Source: Methylaequor sp002691245
GTDB lineage: Bacteria; Pseudomonadota; Alphaproteobacteria; Methylaequorales; Methylaequoraceae
Reading direction: 5' to 3'
Assembly: GCA_002691245.1 (NCBI GenBank)
Contig: NZHH01000047.1
Location: forward strand, 1-42,960
DNA: 42,960 nucleotides
Part shown: positions 8,148 through 15,764 of the stretch, one piece after another
Layout: each line of letters opens with the position of its first letter
Position numbering within the stretch: position 1 is the stretch's first letter
Notes under the pieces: model-generated
Told to the model about the DNA's origin: nothing
The model's input: only the letters and a program-made list of their open reading frames with translations
Database searches by the model: none
Made by a program: the position numbers and the translations under genes

Positions 8148-8885
8148 ATGATAGAGTTTTATCCAGCAATTGATATAAAAAGCGGAAAAGTTATAAGACT
8201 TAAAAAAGGTCTTCTTGAACACGAAACTGTCTATGGAACAGACCCCATAATTCAAGCAAAAAAATTTGTGGAACTTGGGGCAAAGTGGATTCACGTTGTG
8301 GATATTGATGGGGCTTTTAAAGGTGAAACAAAAAATATTGATACAATTATTGAAATAAAAAAAAGGTCAACATGTAAAATACAAGTTGGAGGTGGAATTA
8401 GAAATTTAAACACGATAGAGAGGTATTTAAATAACGGAATTGACAGATTAGTTTTAGGTACGATAGCACTGAATAGACCGGAATTTGTNAAGAATCTATG
8501 NCAAAGATATCCAGAAAANATAGCAATTGGTCTTGACACCAAAAAAGGTTTTGTTGCCACAGAAGGATGGGCTAAAGAATCTAAAGTGAACTTTAAAGAA
8601 ATATTAAAAATTTANGAAAAATCAAGTGTTTCAGCAATAATATTTACCGACATTGATAAGGATGGATTNATGAAAGGGGCTAATTACAAACAANTAAAAG
8701 ANTTGCTATCTTTGACCAAAATAAAGATAATTGCNTCAGGAGGAATTGCTTCACTNGNAGATCTTAAAATTATAAAGAAATTGGAAACNCCTAATCTTAT
8801 TGGAGTAATNTCTGGAAAAGCTCTTTATGAAAAAAAGTTCAACGTTTCTGANGCNATCGACATTCTGGAGAAACAAATTGCTTAA
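8148..8885 (+). CDS. hisA: phosphoribosylformimino-5-aminoimidazole carboxamide ribotide isomerase HisA
   Basis: A 245-residue (beta-alpha)8 barrel enzyme that isomerises ProFAR to PRFAR. The catalytic aspartates are in YPAIDIKSGKVIRLKKG at the N-terminus and in FTDIDKDG at about 165. Phosphate-binding loops VQVGGGIR-like (IQVGGGIR) and SGGIAS are present. ATG 8148 is preferred; a TTG at 8142, overlapping the hisH stop, is also possible and adds two residues. N bases begin at 8489 within this gene. It ends eight bases inside hisF. Confidence 0.95.
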   Translation: MIEFYPAIDIKSGKVIRLKKGLLEHETVYGTDPIIQAKKFVELGAKWIHVVDIDGAFKGETKNIDTIIEIKKRSTCKIQVGGGIRNLNTIERYLNNGIDRLVLGTIALNRPEFXKNLXQRYPEXIAIGLDTKKGFVATEGWAKESKVNFKEILKIXEKSSVSAIIFTDIDKDGXMKGANYKQXKXLLSLTKIKIIXSGGIASXXDLKIIKKLEXPNLIGVXSGKALYEKKFNVSXXIDILEKQIA

Positions 8886-9648
8886 AACTAGAATCATACC
8901 TTGTTTAGATGTGGACAACGGTAGGGTTGTAAAAGGNATTAACTTTCTTTCCTTAAGGGATGCTGGCGACCCCGTAGAGCAAGCAACAATCTATTGTAAA
9001 GAGGGAGCTGATGAAATCACATTTTTGGATATAACAGCTACTCATCAAAAAAGAAAACCTATGATAGAAGTTATTAGAAAAACAGCTTCTGANTGTTTTG
9101 TGCCTCTAACGGTAGGTGGNGGAATAAAAGATTCNGATGGAGTTTTAGAGTTTCTAAATTCAGGTGCTGATAAGGTTTCAATTAATAGCGCAGCAATTAA
9201 AAACCCAGGATTAATTAAGGANTGTTCTGATAAATTTGGAAATCAATGNATTGTTGTTGCAATTGATGCAAAAAAAAAATCCAAGGGCTGGAATGTNTTT
9301 ATAAATGGGGGAAGAGTNGACACAGGTTTAGATGTAATGAAATGGTCAAAAAAAGTTCAANAACTTGGTGCTGGNGAAATNTTACTNACCTCCATGGATA
9401 AAGACGGGACAAAAACAGGGTTTGATTTGGAGNTGACTTCNACNGTTTCCNATGCNNTAGACATACCTGTTATTGCCTCCGGTGGTGTGGGCTCNAAAAA
9501 AGATTTTGTTGATGGNATAAAGCTTGGTCATGCATCAGCTGTTCTNGCAGCNTCNGTTTTTCACTTTAGNGAAACTACAATCCAAGATGTAAAAGAGTAT
9601 TTGAAATCTAANGGTGTTAGTGTAAGAATCGATAANTTTAGGAAATAA
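8878..9648 (+). CDS. hisF: imidazole glycerol phosphate synthase, cyclase subunit HisF
   Basis: A 256-residue barrel enzyme that with HisH makes imidazoleglycerol phosphate and AICAR. The start is a TTG at 8878, because the family begins LKTRIIPCLDVDNGRVVKG; an upstream in-frame ATG at 8827 would add residues that are shadow sequence from hisA. Catalytic aspartates are in PCLDVDNG and in SMDKDGTKTGFD. About 28 codons contain N, mostly at third positions, and they do not disturb recognition. It overlaps hisA by eight bases. hisE begins four bases after its stop. Confidence 0.95.
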   Translation: MLKTRIIPCLDVDNGRVVKXINFLSLRDAGDPVEQATIYCKEGADEITFLDITATHQKRKPMIEVIRKTASXCFVPLTVGXGIKDXDGVLEFLNSGADKVSINSAAIKNPGLIKXCSDKFGNQXIVVAIDAKKKSKGWNXFINGGRXDTGLDVMKWSKKVQXLGAXEXLXTSMDKDGTKTGFDLEXTXXVSXXXDIPVIASGGVGXKKDFVDXIKLGHASAVXAXXVFHFXETTIQDVKEYLKSXGVSVRIDXFRK

Positions 9649-9652
9649 AAAA

Positions 9653-9943
9653 ATGAACGATAAAATTTTAGAAAAANTGANNGTTATAATAAAAAAAAGG
9701 AAGGCAACTTTACCCAACNATTCATATGTTGCTTCGCTCTTTAAAAAAGGAAATGTAAAAATAGCTAACAAAGTAGGTGAAGAAGCTGTAGAGACTATAT
9801 CTGCCTTCTTGGCCCAGGAAAAAATTGACNTTATTGAAGAATCTGCTGACTTAATTTTTCACCTGCTAATCTTACTTGAANATGCTGNGGTNTCATTCGA
9901 NGAAGTTTTAAAGGTTTTAGAGNAAAGAATGGAAAATGATTAA
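9653..9943 (+). CDS. hisE: phosphoribosyl-ATP pyrophosphohydrolase HisE
   Basis: A 96-residue all-alpha MazG-like hydrolase for the second histidine step, removing pyrophosphate from phosphoribosyl-ATP. The family core KVGEEAVETISAF, then EESADLIFHLLILLE, carries the acidic Mg-binding residues (E-E-x-x-E and E-x-x-D). It is a stand-alone HisE; hisI is not in this window, nor are hisG, hisD and hisC. It overlaps the HIT gene by eight bases at its 3' end, the usual arrangement in alphaproteobacterial his operons. Confidence 0.94.
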   Translation: MNDKILEKXXVIIKKRKATLPNXSYVASLFKKGNVKIANKVGEEAVETISAFLAQEKIDXIEESADLIFHLLILLEXAXXSFXEVLKVLEXRMEND

Positions 9944-10301
9944 TATTAAAAAATATGATGANAACAATATTTTTGCTAAAATTCTGAGAAAAGANATTCC
10001 CTCAGAATGTATTTTTGAAAACGATGATATTTACGCATTTAAAGATATAAANCCTCAGGCACCAATTCATGTTTTAATAATTCCAAAACAAAAATTTTGT
10101 AGTTTTGACGACTTTTGTTCAAAGGCNGAAGAAAAAACAATTTTTTCCTTCTTCANNTCTATTAAACAAGTGGCTGAAATATTANATCTGAAAGANGGTT
10201 ATAGAATTATTTCNAACNTTGGGGATCAAGGTGGTCANGAGGTTCCTCATTTTCANATCCANTTAATTGCTGGAAAAAAGCTTGGGGCTATTATAAATTA
10301 A
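9936..10301 (+). CDS. HIT family hydrolase (HinT-like)
   Basis: A 121-residue histidine-triad nucleotide hydrolase, probably acting on nucleoside phosphoramidates or similar purine nucleotides. It shows the HinT layout: NNIFAKILRK, SECIFENDDIYAFKDI, PQAPIHVLIIPK, and the terminal EVPHF-(CAN)-I-(CAN)-LIAGKKLG. The two CAN codons are His or Gln. With His they complete the H-x-H-x-H triad; the ambiguous bases fall exactly on two of the three signature histidines. It is the last gene of the his operon and overlaps hisE by eight bases. Confidence 0.9.
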   Translation: MINIKKYDXNNIFAKILRKXIPSECIFENDDIYAFKDIXPQAPIHVLIIPKQKFCSFDDFCSKXEEKTIFSFFXSIKQVAEILXLKXGYRIIXNXGDQGGXEVPHFXIXLIAGKKLGAIIN

Positions 10302-10359
10302 GATTCNTTTNNTGANAATATTGTGAAACAAACAATTTGNGCTAANCATTTTATNTNNT

Positions 10360-11139
10360 CTAGNCNTCCAGTGTTACACTTATTGGNACATGGTCAGAAG
10401 GTCTATNAAAAGTTCTGAAGTGTTTTAATATTTNAGCGGACTTCAATTTCTTTTTNANAGTATTTGAAGTCCAAATATGATCTANTCTACGNCCTCTATT
10501 ATTTTTTTGAAANTTTGGTGACCTGTAACTCCACCATGTAAAAACATTTTCAGGNGGATTAAGNAAATANCGAACAGAATCAATATAATTATTATCCACC
10601 AAAATTTTATTTAACCTTTCCCTTTCAATTTGTGTATGGCTAACAACGTTAATTAATTGTTTGTGGGACCAAACATCATCTTCGTTTGGTGCTATATTTA
10701 AGTCTCCACAAAGAACAACTTTTTTTCTTTTTTTTTTAACTAATAAATCATCTAACTCTTCTAAAAAATTAAGTTTATGTCTAAATTTTTTATTTTTGAT
10801 TGGGTCTGGGTTATCACCACCTGCTGGAACGTAAAGTGATATTATCTCTATACCATTTATTTCAATTGCTATGTGTCTGGCATCATTTTTATTGCAAAAG
10901 TCAAGGCTGCTAAATTTTTCTATTTTTTTTTTTGATATAATTGCTACACCATTATAAGACGATATTCCTTTAAAATAGGAAAAGTAATCTAGTTTTTTGA
11001 AATCATTTTGAGGAAATAGATTATCAGTAATTTTTGTTTCTTGTATACATAAAAAGTCTGGCTTTTCTCTTTTTAAAATTTCTAAAACATATTCTAGTCG
11101 TACTCTAATAGAATTGACATTCCAACTTATTACTTTCAT
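10360..11139 (-). CDS. xth: exodeoxyribonuclease III (AP endonuclease)
   Basis: A 259-residue Mg-dependent AP endonuclease / 3'-5' exonuclease of the endonuclease-exonuclease-phosphatase fold, used in base-excision repair. Key motifs are WNVNSIRVR, LCIQETK (metal-binding Glu), YVPAGG, LCGDLNIAP (Asp/Asn), and the C-terminal RPSDHxPISVTL (Asp/His pair). N bases occur in the last 80 residues. Its ATG overlaps the rho stop by one base (TAATG), so it is probably co-transcribed downstream of rho. It is convergent with the HIT gene across a 58-base spacer. Confidence 0.95.
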   Translation of the reverse strand: MKVISWNVNSIRVRLEYVLEILKREKPDFLCIQETKITDNLFPQNDFKKLDYFSYFKGISSYNGVAIISKKKIEKFSSLDFCNKNDARHIAIEINGIEIISLYVPAGGDNPDPIKNKKFRHKLNFLEELDDLLVKKKRKKVVLCGDLNIAPNEDDVWSHKQLINVVSHTQIERERLNKILVDNNYIDSVXYXLNXPENVFTWWSYRSPXFQKNNRXRRXDHIWTSNTXKKKLKSAXILKHFRTFXRPSDHXPISVTLXX

Positions 11140-12395
11140 TAGGAATTCATGGATTCAAAGAAATCACCATTATTTTTTGAGTTTTTTATTTTTTCTAATA
11201 AAAATTCCATTGAATCTGTGACACCCATTGGCATAAGAATCTTTCTAAGTATCCACATTTTTGACAAATCTTCTTTTGAAACTAAAAGTTCCTCTTTTCG
11301 TGTTCCAGATTTAGTTACATCAATGGAAGGGAAAACTCTTTTGTCTGATAATTTTCTATCAAGTATTATTTCAGAATTTCCAGTGCCTTTAAATTCTTCA
11401 AAAATAACCTCGTCCATCCTTGAACCTGTGTCAACCAGAGCTGTTCCAATGATTGTAAGTGACCCACCTTCTTCAATATTCCTTGCTGCTCCAAAAAATC
11501 TCTTGGGTCTTTGTAATGCATTAGCATCAACACCACCTGTAAGAACTTTTCCTGAACTTGGTACTTGAGTATTATAAGCCCTAGCAAGTCTTGTTATGGA
11601 ATCTAACAAAATTACCACGTCTCTTTTGTGTTCAACCAGTCTTTTGGCCTTAGAAATAACCATTTCCGAGACAGCTACATGCCTCACGGCTGGTTCATCA
11701 AAGGTCGAAGATACAACTTCTCCCTTAACCGACCTTATCATATCTGTTACCTCTTCAGGCCTCTCATCTATAAGAAGCACAATCAAATAAACTTCGGGGT
11801 GATTTGTTGTGATAGAATGGGCTATATTCTGTAGCATCACCGTTTTTCCTGTTCTTGGTGGAGCTACTATCAATGCTCTTTGACCTTTTCCCAAGGGTGT
11901 AATCAAATCCATAACTCTATTTGTCGTATCTTTAACTGTTGGATCTTCAATTTCCATATTTAATTGATCTTCAGGATAAAGTGGAGTTAGATTGTCAAAA
12001 TTAATTCTCTGTTTTGTTTTTTGTACTTCTTCAAAGTTTATTTTGTCAATTTTGGTAATCGCAAAATATCTCTCTGATTCTCTTGGGGCTCTCATTTCAC
12101 CCTCAACCGTATCTCCTGTTCTGAGACTGTTTTGTTTTATTTGTGAAGGAGAAACATATATGTCATCAGGGCCTGGCAAATAATTTGCATCTGGGGATCT
12201 TAAAAAGCCAAAACCGTCTTGGAGTATCTCTAAGACACCTTCTCCAAAAATGGCGTCTTTGTTTTGTGCCATTTGTTTCAAGATAGAGAAAATCATATCT
12301 TGTTTCCTAAGTGTTCCAGCATTCTCGATTTTGAGGTCCTCAGCTATTTTTAATAAATCGGAGGGGTTTTTTGATTTTAAGTCTTTTAAGTGCAT
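11139..12395 (-). CDS. rho: transcription termination factor Rho
   Basis: A 418-residue hexameric RNA helicase. ATG 12395 gives the family start (MHLKDLKSKNPSDLLKIAED); a further upstream in-frame ATG at 12452 would add 19 unrelated residues overlapping hemJ. Domains in order are the N-terminal helical domain, the RNA-binding cold-shock fold with the GFGFLRS motif at about 60-66, and the ATPase core. The core has Walker A APPRTGKT near 160, Walker B VVILLDSITRLARA, the Q-loop region GKVLTGGVDANAL and the R-loop SGTRKEELL. Length and identity look ordinary. The neighbours hemJ, hemH and hemE upstream match the conserved origin-proximal gene order. Confidence 0.98.
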   Translation of the reverse strand: MHLKDLKSKNPSDLLKIAEDLKIENAGTLRKQDMIFSILKQMAQNKDAIFGEGVLEILQDGFGFLRSPDANYLPGPDDIYVSPSQIKQNSLRTGDTVEGEMRAPRESERYFAITKIDKINFEEVQKTKQRINFDNLTPLYPEDQLNMEIEDPTVKDTTNRVMDLITPLGKGQRALIVAPPRTGKTVMLQNIAHSITTNHPEVYLIVLLIDERPEEVTDMIRSVKGEVVSSTFDEPAVRHVAVSEMVISKAKRLVEHKRDVVILLDSITRLARAYNTQVPSSGKVLTGGVDANALQRPKRFFGAARNIEEGGSLTIIGTALVDTGSRMDEVIFEEFKGTGNSEIILDRKLSDKRVFPSIDVTKSGTRKEELLVSKEDLSKMWILRKILMPMGVTDSMEFLLEKIKNSKNNGDFFESMNS

Positions 12396-12448
12396 TTTAT
12401 TGGGAAAAAAAAGGGGAGTTTTATTTATAGTTAATTTAGTTGTGATTG

Positions 12449-12886
12449 TCAAATACTTGGTTTAAAAACTACTAAGAACACAATAATAATAAAAAGTATA
12501 GTTGGAATTTCATTTATCCATCTGAAAAATTTCTCTGTATTTTTATTTTCCCCTCTTTCAAATGCTTTTCTAAGTTTTGCACAGTACATGTGAAATACAG
12601 ACATTAAGAAGACCATTAAGAATTTTATATTTAACCATAATTCATTTTGTATTTCTAAATTTATTGCTAGTAGAATTCCAAATAGCCATGAAAAAATTAA
12701 AGACGGATTCATTATATATTTCATTAACTTGTGTTCCATTATAAGAAATGTTTTGTACTGTTGTGTATTTATTTGTGTCTTTGAATGATAAACGAAAATG
12801 CGGGGGAGATAAAAGAGTCCCGCCATCCAAGTTGTTATAAAAATTATGTGGAAAAATTTTAAAAAATTATAGTAATTTTCGTCCAT
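12449..12886 (-). CDS. hemJ: protoporphyrinogen IX oxidase HemJ
   Basis: A 145-residue integral membrane protein with four hydrophobic segments at about 8-30, 52-75, 82-100 and 124-142. Family marks are FLKFFHIIFITTWMAGLFYLPRIF, the histidine in VYH and MEHKLMKYIMNPS. HemJ carries out the penultimate haem step in most alphaproteobacteria, in place of HemG or HemY. It sits next to hemH and hemE, so the three terminal haem genes are clustered. It begins 19 bases after hemH. Confidence 0.92.
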   Translation of the reverse strand: MDENYYNFLKFFHIIFITTWMAGLFYLPRIFVYHSKTQINTQQYKTFLIMEHKLMKYIMNPSLIFSWLFGILLAINLEIQNELWLNIKFLMVFLMSVFHMYCAKLRKAFERGENKNTEKFFRWINEIPTILFIIIVFLVVFKPSI

Positions 12887-12905
12887 TATTTAATTTTTTT
12901 TTATC

Positions 12906-13913
12906 CTAAGCAATATACTTACGCGTTAAGTTTTCTATTAGGTCTATGTGATCTTTTCTGTCATTTAAACAAGGTATCATATAAAAATTTCTTCCTCCAT
13001 TTTCTTCAAAACTTTCCTTACCTTCTATTGATATCTCTTCTAGTGTTTCAACGCAATCGGATGCAAATCCGGGACAAATTACGAATATATTCTTCTTCCC
13101 CTCTTTCGGTAAGGACTCTAATGTTTTATCTGTATACGGCTGTAACCAATCATCCGGTCCAAAGCGGGATTGAAATGTTGTTATTATTGGAATTGTTGTC
13201 TTTATTTTTTCTTTCAACAATCTCGTCGTTTTATGACAGTAGCAATGGTAGGGATCACCTTTCTCAAAATATTTTTTTGGTATTCCATGATATGACGCTA
13301 CGATTACGTCTGGCTTCCATTTATTTTTTTGAAGCGCTTCCTTTATTGAATTTTTAAGTGCATTTATATAAAGAACTTCGGATTCGTAATGTGGAATTAT
13401 TTTTACCATTGGTTGCCATCGCATTGTCATTAGTGTTCTATATACTTCATCACATACTGTTGCAGTTGTTGCAGCCGCATATTGCGGATATAAAGGTAAA
13501 ATAACAATTTCCTGGCATCCTTTTATTTTCATCTCTTGCATTTTGGTTTTTATTCCGGGGTTGCCATACCTCATTGCGTACTCTACTTCTATATTTTTTT
13601 TCTGCTTGAATCTCTGTTGAAGTTTCTTTGTTTGTTCTATTGTATAAAATCTTAATGGTGACATATCAATATCTTCCATCCATATCTCTTTGTACGCTGT
13701 TGCTGTTTTAGATGGTCGGAAAGTCAATATTATTACGTTTAATATTATTTTCCATATTATTGGGTTTACTTCTATTACTCTTCTGTCAGAAAGAAATTCC
13801 TTTAAGTACTTTCTTATATCCCACCAATTTGTCGAGTCTGGCGTACCTAAATTTACTAATAAGATACCTGTTTTTCTGTTTGGAATCTTTGGGTGTTGAT
13901 CAGGTAATTTCAT
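12906..13913 (-). CDS. hemH: ferrochelatase HemH
   Basis: A 335-residue enzyme that inserts ferrous iron into protoporphyrin IX. ATG 13913 is chosen; an upstream TTG at 13931 would add six residues. The N-terminal GILLVNLGTPDS, the catalytic histidine in ASYHGIPKKYF at about 194, QSRFGPDDWLQPYT and CPGFASDCVETLEEI (with the conserved acid) are all present. The 5' end overlaps the hemE stop by 14 bases, suggesting translational coupling. Confidence 0.96.
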   Translation of the reverse strand: MKLPDQHPKIPNRKTGILLVNLGTPDSTNWWDIRKYLKEFLSDRRVIEVNPIIWKIILNVIILTFRPSKTATAYKEIWMEDIDMSPLRFYTIEQTKKLQQRFKQKKNIEVEYAMRYGNPGIKTKMQEMKIKGCQEIVILPLYPQYAAATTATVCDEVYRTLMTMRWQPMVKIIPHYESEVLYINALKNSIKEALQKNKWKPDVIVASYHGIPKKYFEKGDPYHCYCHKTTRLLKEKIKTTIPIITTFQSRFGPDDWLQPYTDKTLESLPKEGKKNIFVICPGFASDCVETLEEISIEGKESFEENGGRNFYMIPCLNDRKDHIDLIENLTRKYIA

Positions 13914-14901
13914 AGTTTTTGACTGTCTCAATTATCATTTTTACGTTTTCTATAGGTGTTGTTGGCATAATTCCGTGCGATAAATTAAATATATGCTTAT
14001 TATATTTATATTTTTCCAGAGTTTGGATTGTTTTGTTTAATAATTCCTCTTTATCTCCCAGTAAAAATTTAGGTTCAAGGTCTCCCTGAATTGTAATATC
14101 TTTTCTTTTTGCTATTTCAATTATTGTGTCCGGACATGTTTGATCAATTGATATAACGTCGCAATACACCTTCTTTATGAAATCTAAATATTTTTCTTTT
14201 GATCCTCTCGGAAAATGGATTATCTTCGTGGAGGGTGAAAATTTCTTAATCTTTGTGCTTATAACGTTATTTGGTTTTATGATAAATTCTTCGTATTCCT
14301 CTCCTTCTAAAAGTCCTGCCCATGATTCAAATATCTGAACATAATCGACTCCATGTACTATTTGCTTTTTTAGGTACTCTATCGAAATCTCTGTAATTAT
14401 CTCAATTAATTCTTGGGCCTGGCTTTTTTTTGTTCTTACAAAATTCCGAATCTTTTCATGTCTTTCTGAAGAGCCACCTTCTATCATATAGTTTAAAATA
14501 GTGAATGCTCCTCCACAAAAACCAATCAAATTTTTATTTCCTTTTTTTCGTGACAATAGTTCAATAGTTTTAAAAACGTTGGATATTTTTTTTAAGTTCT
14601 CTTCAGGTTTATTAAATTTAATGTCTTCTTTGATAAAAATAGGATCAAGTATAGGTCCGTGATTCTTCAGAAAGCTAACTTTTTGTCCAAGACAAAAAGG
14701 AATGACCAAAATATCACAAAAAAGTATGATGAAATCAACATCAAATCGTTTGATTGGTTGTAAGGATATTTCTGCTGCTAAAGATGGATTAAGACATAAA
14801 TTCAGAAAGTTTTTCTCTTTCTCTCTTATAGCCATATACTCTGGAAGGTATCTACCTGCTTGTCGCATAAACCAAATAGGAACTCTATTAACACTTTGCA
14901 T
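13900..14901 (-). CDS. hemE: uroporphyrinogen decarboxylase HemE (short N-terminus)
   Basis: A 333-residue enzyme that decarboxylates uroporphyrinogen III to coproporphyrinogen III. The substrate-contacting FMRQAGRYLPEY is at about 11-22. FILFCDILVIPFCLG (catalytic Asp), GFCGGAFTILNYMIEGG, QIFESWAGLL and FNLSHGIMPTTP also match the family. The start is fixed because two in-frame TAG codons directly precede the ATG. Only about ten residues precede the MRQAG motif, whereas E. coli HemE has about twenty-five, so the N-terminal helix is cut short. No Shine-Dalgarno sequence is visible. It reads away from the non-coding gap that is the candidate origin. Confidence 0.96.
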   Translation of the reverse strand: MQSVNRVPIWFMRQAGRYLPEYMAIREKEKNFLNLCLNPSLAAEISLQPIKRFDVDFIILFCDILVIPFCLGQKVSFLKNHGPILDPIFIKEDIKFNKPEENLKKISNVFKTIELLSRKKGNKNLIGFCGGAFTILNYMIEGGSSERHEKIRNFVRTKKSQAQELIEIITEISIEYLKKQIVHGVDYVQIFESWAGLLEGEEYEEFIIKPNNVISTKIKKFSPSTKIIHFPRGSKEKYLDFIKKVYCDVISIDQTCPDTIIEIAKRKDITIQGDLEPKFLLGDKEELLNKTIQTLEKYKYNKHIFNLSHGIMPTTPIENVKMIIETVKNYEIT

Positions 14902-14925
14902 CTACTACTAATTTAAATATATATA

Positions 14926-14943
14926 TTGTTGTTGTTGTTGTTG
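14926..14943 (+). repeat. (TTG)6 trinucleotide repeat in hemE leader
   Basis: Six perfect TTG units, read as (CAA)6 on the hemE coding strand, 25 bases before its start codon. It is the only perfect trinucleotide tract of this length I noticed in the window. It may lie in the hemE leader or be part of the origin; copy number could vary between strains. Confidence 0.85.
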
Positions 14944-14970
14944 TAACCTTAATAACGGTAATAAGAGTTA

Positions 14971-14985
14971 TTAACAAAAAATTAA
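14971..14985. promoter_or_regulatory. CtrA-type binding motif 1 (TTAA-N7-TTAA)
   Basis: TTAA at 14971-14974 and TTAA at 14982-14985 are separated by exactly seven bases and followed by C, matching the alphaproteobacterial CtrA consensus TTAA-N7-TTAA. In Caulobacter such sites in the origin block initiation. Whether this organism has CtrA cannot be seen here. Confidence 0.5.
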
Positions 14986-15017
14986 CAGGAAATGAAGGAA
15001 AAAATTTGTGAGCGAAA

Positions 15018-15026
15018 TGTGGAAAA
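15018..15026 (+). promoter_or_regulatory. DnaA-box-like site 1
   Basis: TGTGGAAAA differs at one base from TGTGGATAA, the complement of the E. coli consensus TTATCCACA. It lies between the two CtrA-type motifs in the hemE-maf gap. Confidence 0.5.
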
Positions 15027-15073
15027 CACAAAATACTTAGATGGATTCTTAAAAAAAGTGGTGATAACAATTT

Positions 15074-15082
15074 AGTGGAAAA
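15074..15082 (+). promoter_or_regulatory. DnaA-box-like site 2
   Basis: AGTGGAAAA has the same orientation and core (GTGGAAAA) as the first box 56 bases earlier, with two differences from TGTGGATAA. A weaker look-alike (TTGGGATAA) is at 15123-15131. Confidence 0.4.
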
Positions 15083-15096
15083 CTATAATAACAATG

Positions 15097-15111
15097 TTAA
15101 CAACTTATTAA
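15097..15111. promoter_or_regulatory. CtrA-type binding motif 2 (TTAA-N7-TTAA)
   Basis: TTAA at 15097-15100 and TTAA at 15108-15111 are again exactly seven bases apart and followed by C. The two motifs are 126 bases apart and bracket both DnaA-like boxes. Finding two exact spacings in 272 bases is unlikely by chance even at this base composition. Confidence 0.5.
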
Positions 15112-15173
15112 CAAAAATAAATTTGGGATAAAAAAAGAATAAGTAGAATAAAAAATCAATAAAGAGAATTATT

Positions 15174-15764
15174 TTGGAAAGATTAACAAAAGATAAAGAG
15201 TTTGTACTGGCATCGTCAAGTCAAACGCGAATCGAACTAATGAAAAAATATGCTAAGAAATTTATAGCAGTTAGCCATTCTGTTAATGAGGCAAAATTTA
15301 AAGAATTAAATTTATCACCCGAGGAGTGCGTAAAAACAATAGCCCGTGCTAAAGCGCAGTCGGTTCAACACATTTATCCCAAACTAAAGATCATTGGTTG
15401 TGACCAAGTCCTGGTATGTAGAAACAAATTATTTAGTAAACCCAACACCGAAAAAGAAGCAATACAAAATTTAATGGAACTTCAAAACAATGTTCACACT
15501 TTATTTACTTCTCTTGTGATAATACAAAACCAAGAAATTTACTATGAAATCATTAAAGTAGCCAAATTATTTTTTAAATCTACTTCTAAACCGCAAATCG
15601 AAAAATATGTCAAAAAAAATAAATCCGCAGTTTTTTCTTCAGTAGGATCATATAAAATTGAAGAAAATGATAAATTCAAACTAGTTGAGATTTTATCTGG
15701 AGATAAAGAAACCATTTTCGGTTTCCCATTTAATGAATTTTTAAAAAGTAATAAAAATGAATGA
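15174..15764 (+). CDS. maf: Maf family nucleotide pyrophosphatase
   Basis: A 196-residue Maf-like protein, a family that hydrolyses modified or canonical nucleoside triphosphates. Family marks are FVLASSSQTRIELMKK at the N-terminus, EECVKTIARAKAQSV, GCDQVLVCRNKLFSKP (the usual GADTVV region) and GSYKIEE near the end. The sequence is diverged from the better known Maf/YhdE type. The first possible start is TTG 15174, giving nine residues before the core; no ATG lies nearby. It is the first gene on the right of the candidate origin and overlaps aroE by eight bases. Confidence 0.88.
   Translation: MERLTKDKEFVLASSSQTRIELMKKYAKKFIAVSHSVNEAKFKELNLSPEECVKTIARAKAQSVQHIYPKLKIIGCDQVLVCRNKLFSKPNTEKEAIQNLMELQNNVHTLFTSLVIIQNQEIYYEIIKVAKLFFKSTSKPQIEKYVKKNKSAVFSSVGSYKIEENDKFKLVEILSGDKETIFGFPFNEFLKSNKNE

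Larger units (their letters stand above)
14902..15173. other. candidate chromosomal replication origin (oriC) between hemE and maf
   Basis: This 272-base non-coding gap is among the longest in the window and is flanked by genes pointing away on both sides. The position after hemE matches the Caulobacter crescentus and Rickettsia origins, which lie between hemE and RP001-maf. It contains two perfect TTAA-N7-TTAAC motifs (CtrA type), two nine-base near-matches to the DnaA box, a GANTC site at 15044-15048, AT-rich stretches and a (TTG)6 repeat. The gene normally placed between the origin and maf (RP001/DUF299) is absent. That this is the origin is inference from synteny and motifs. Confidence 0.7.

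Noticed and set aside
11149..11568. 139-codon open frame on the plus strand
   Set aside because: It is antisense to rho, which is unmistakable; no independent support.
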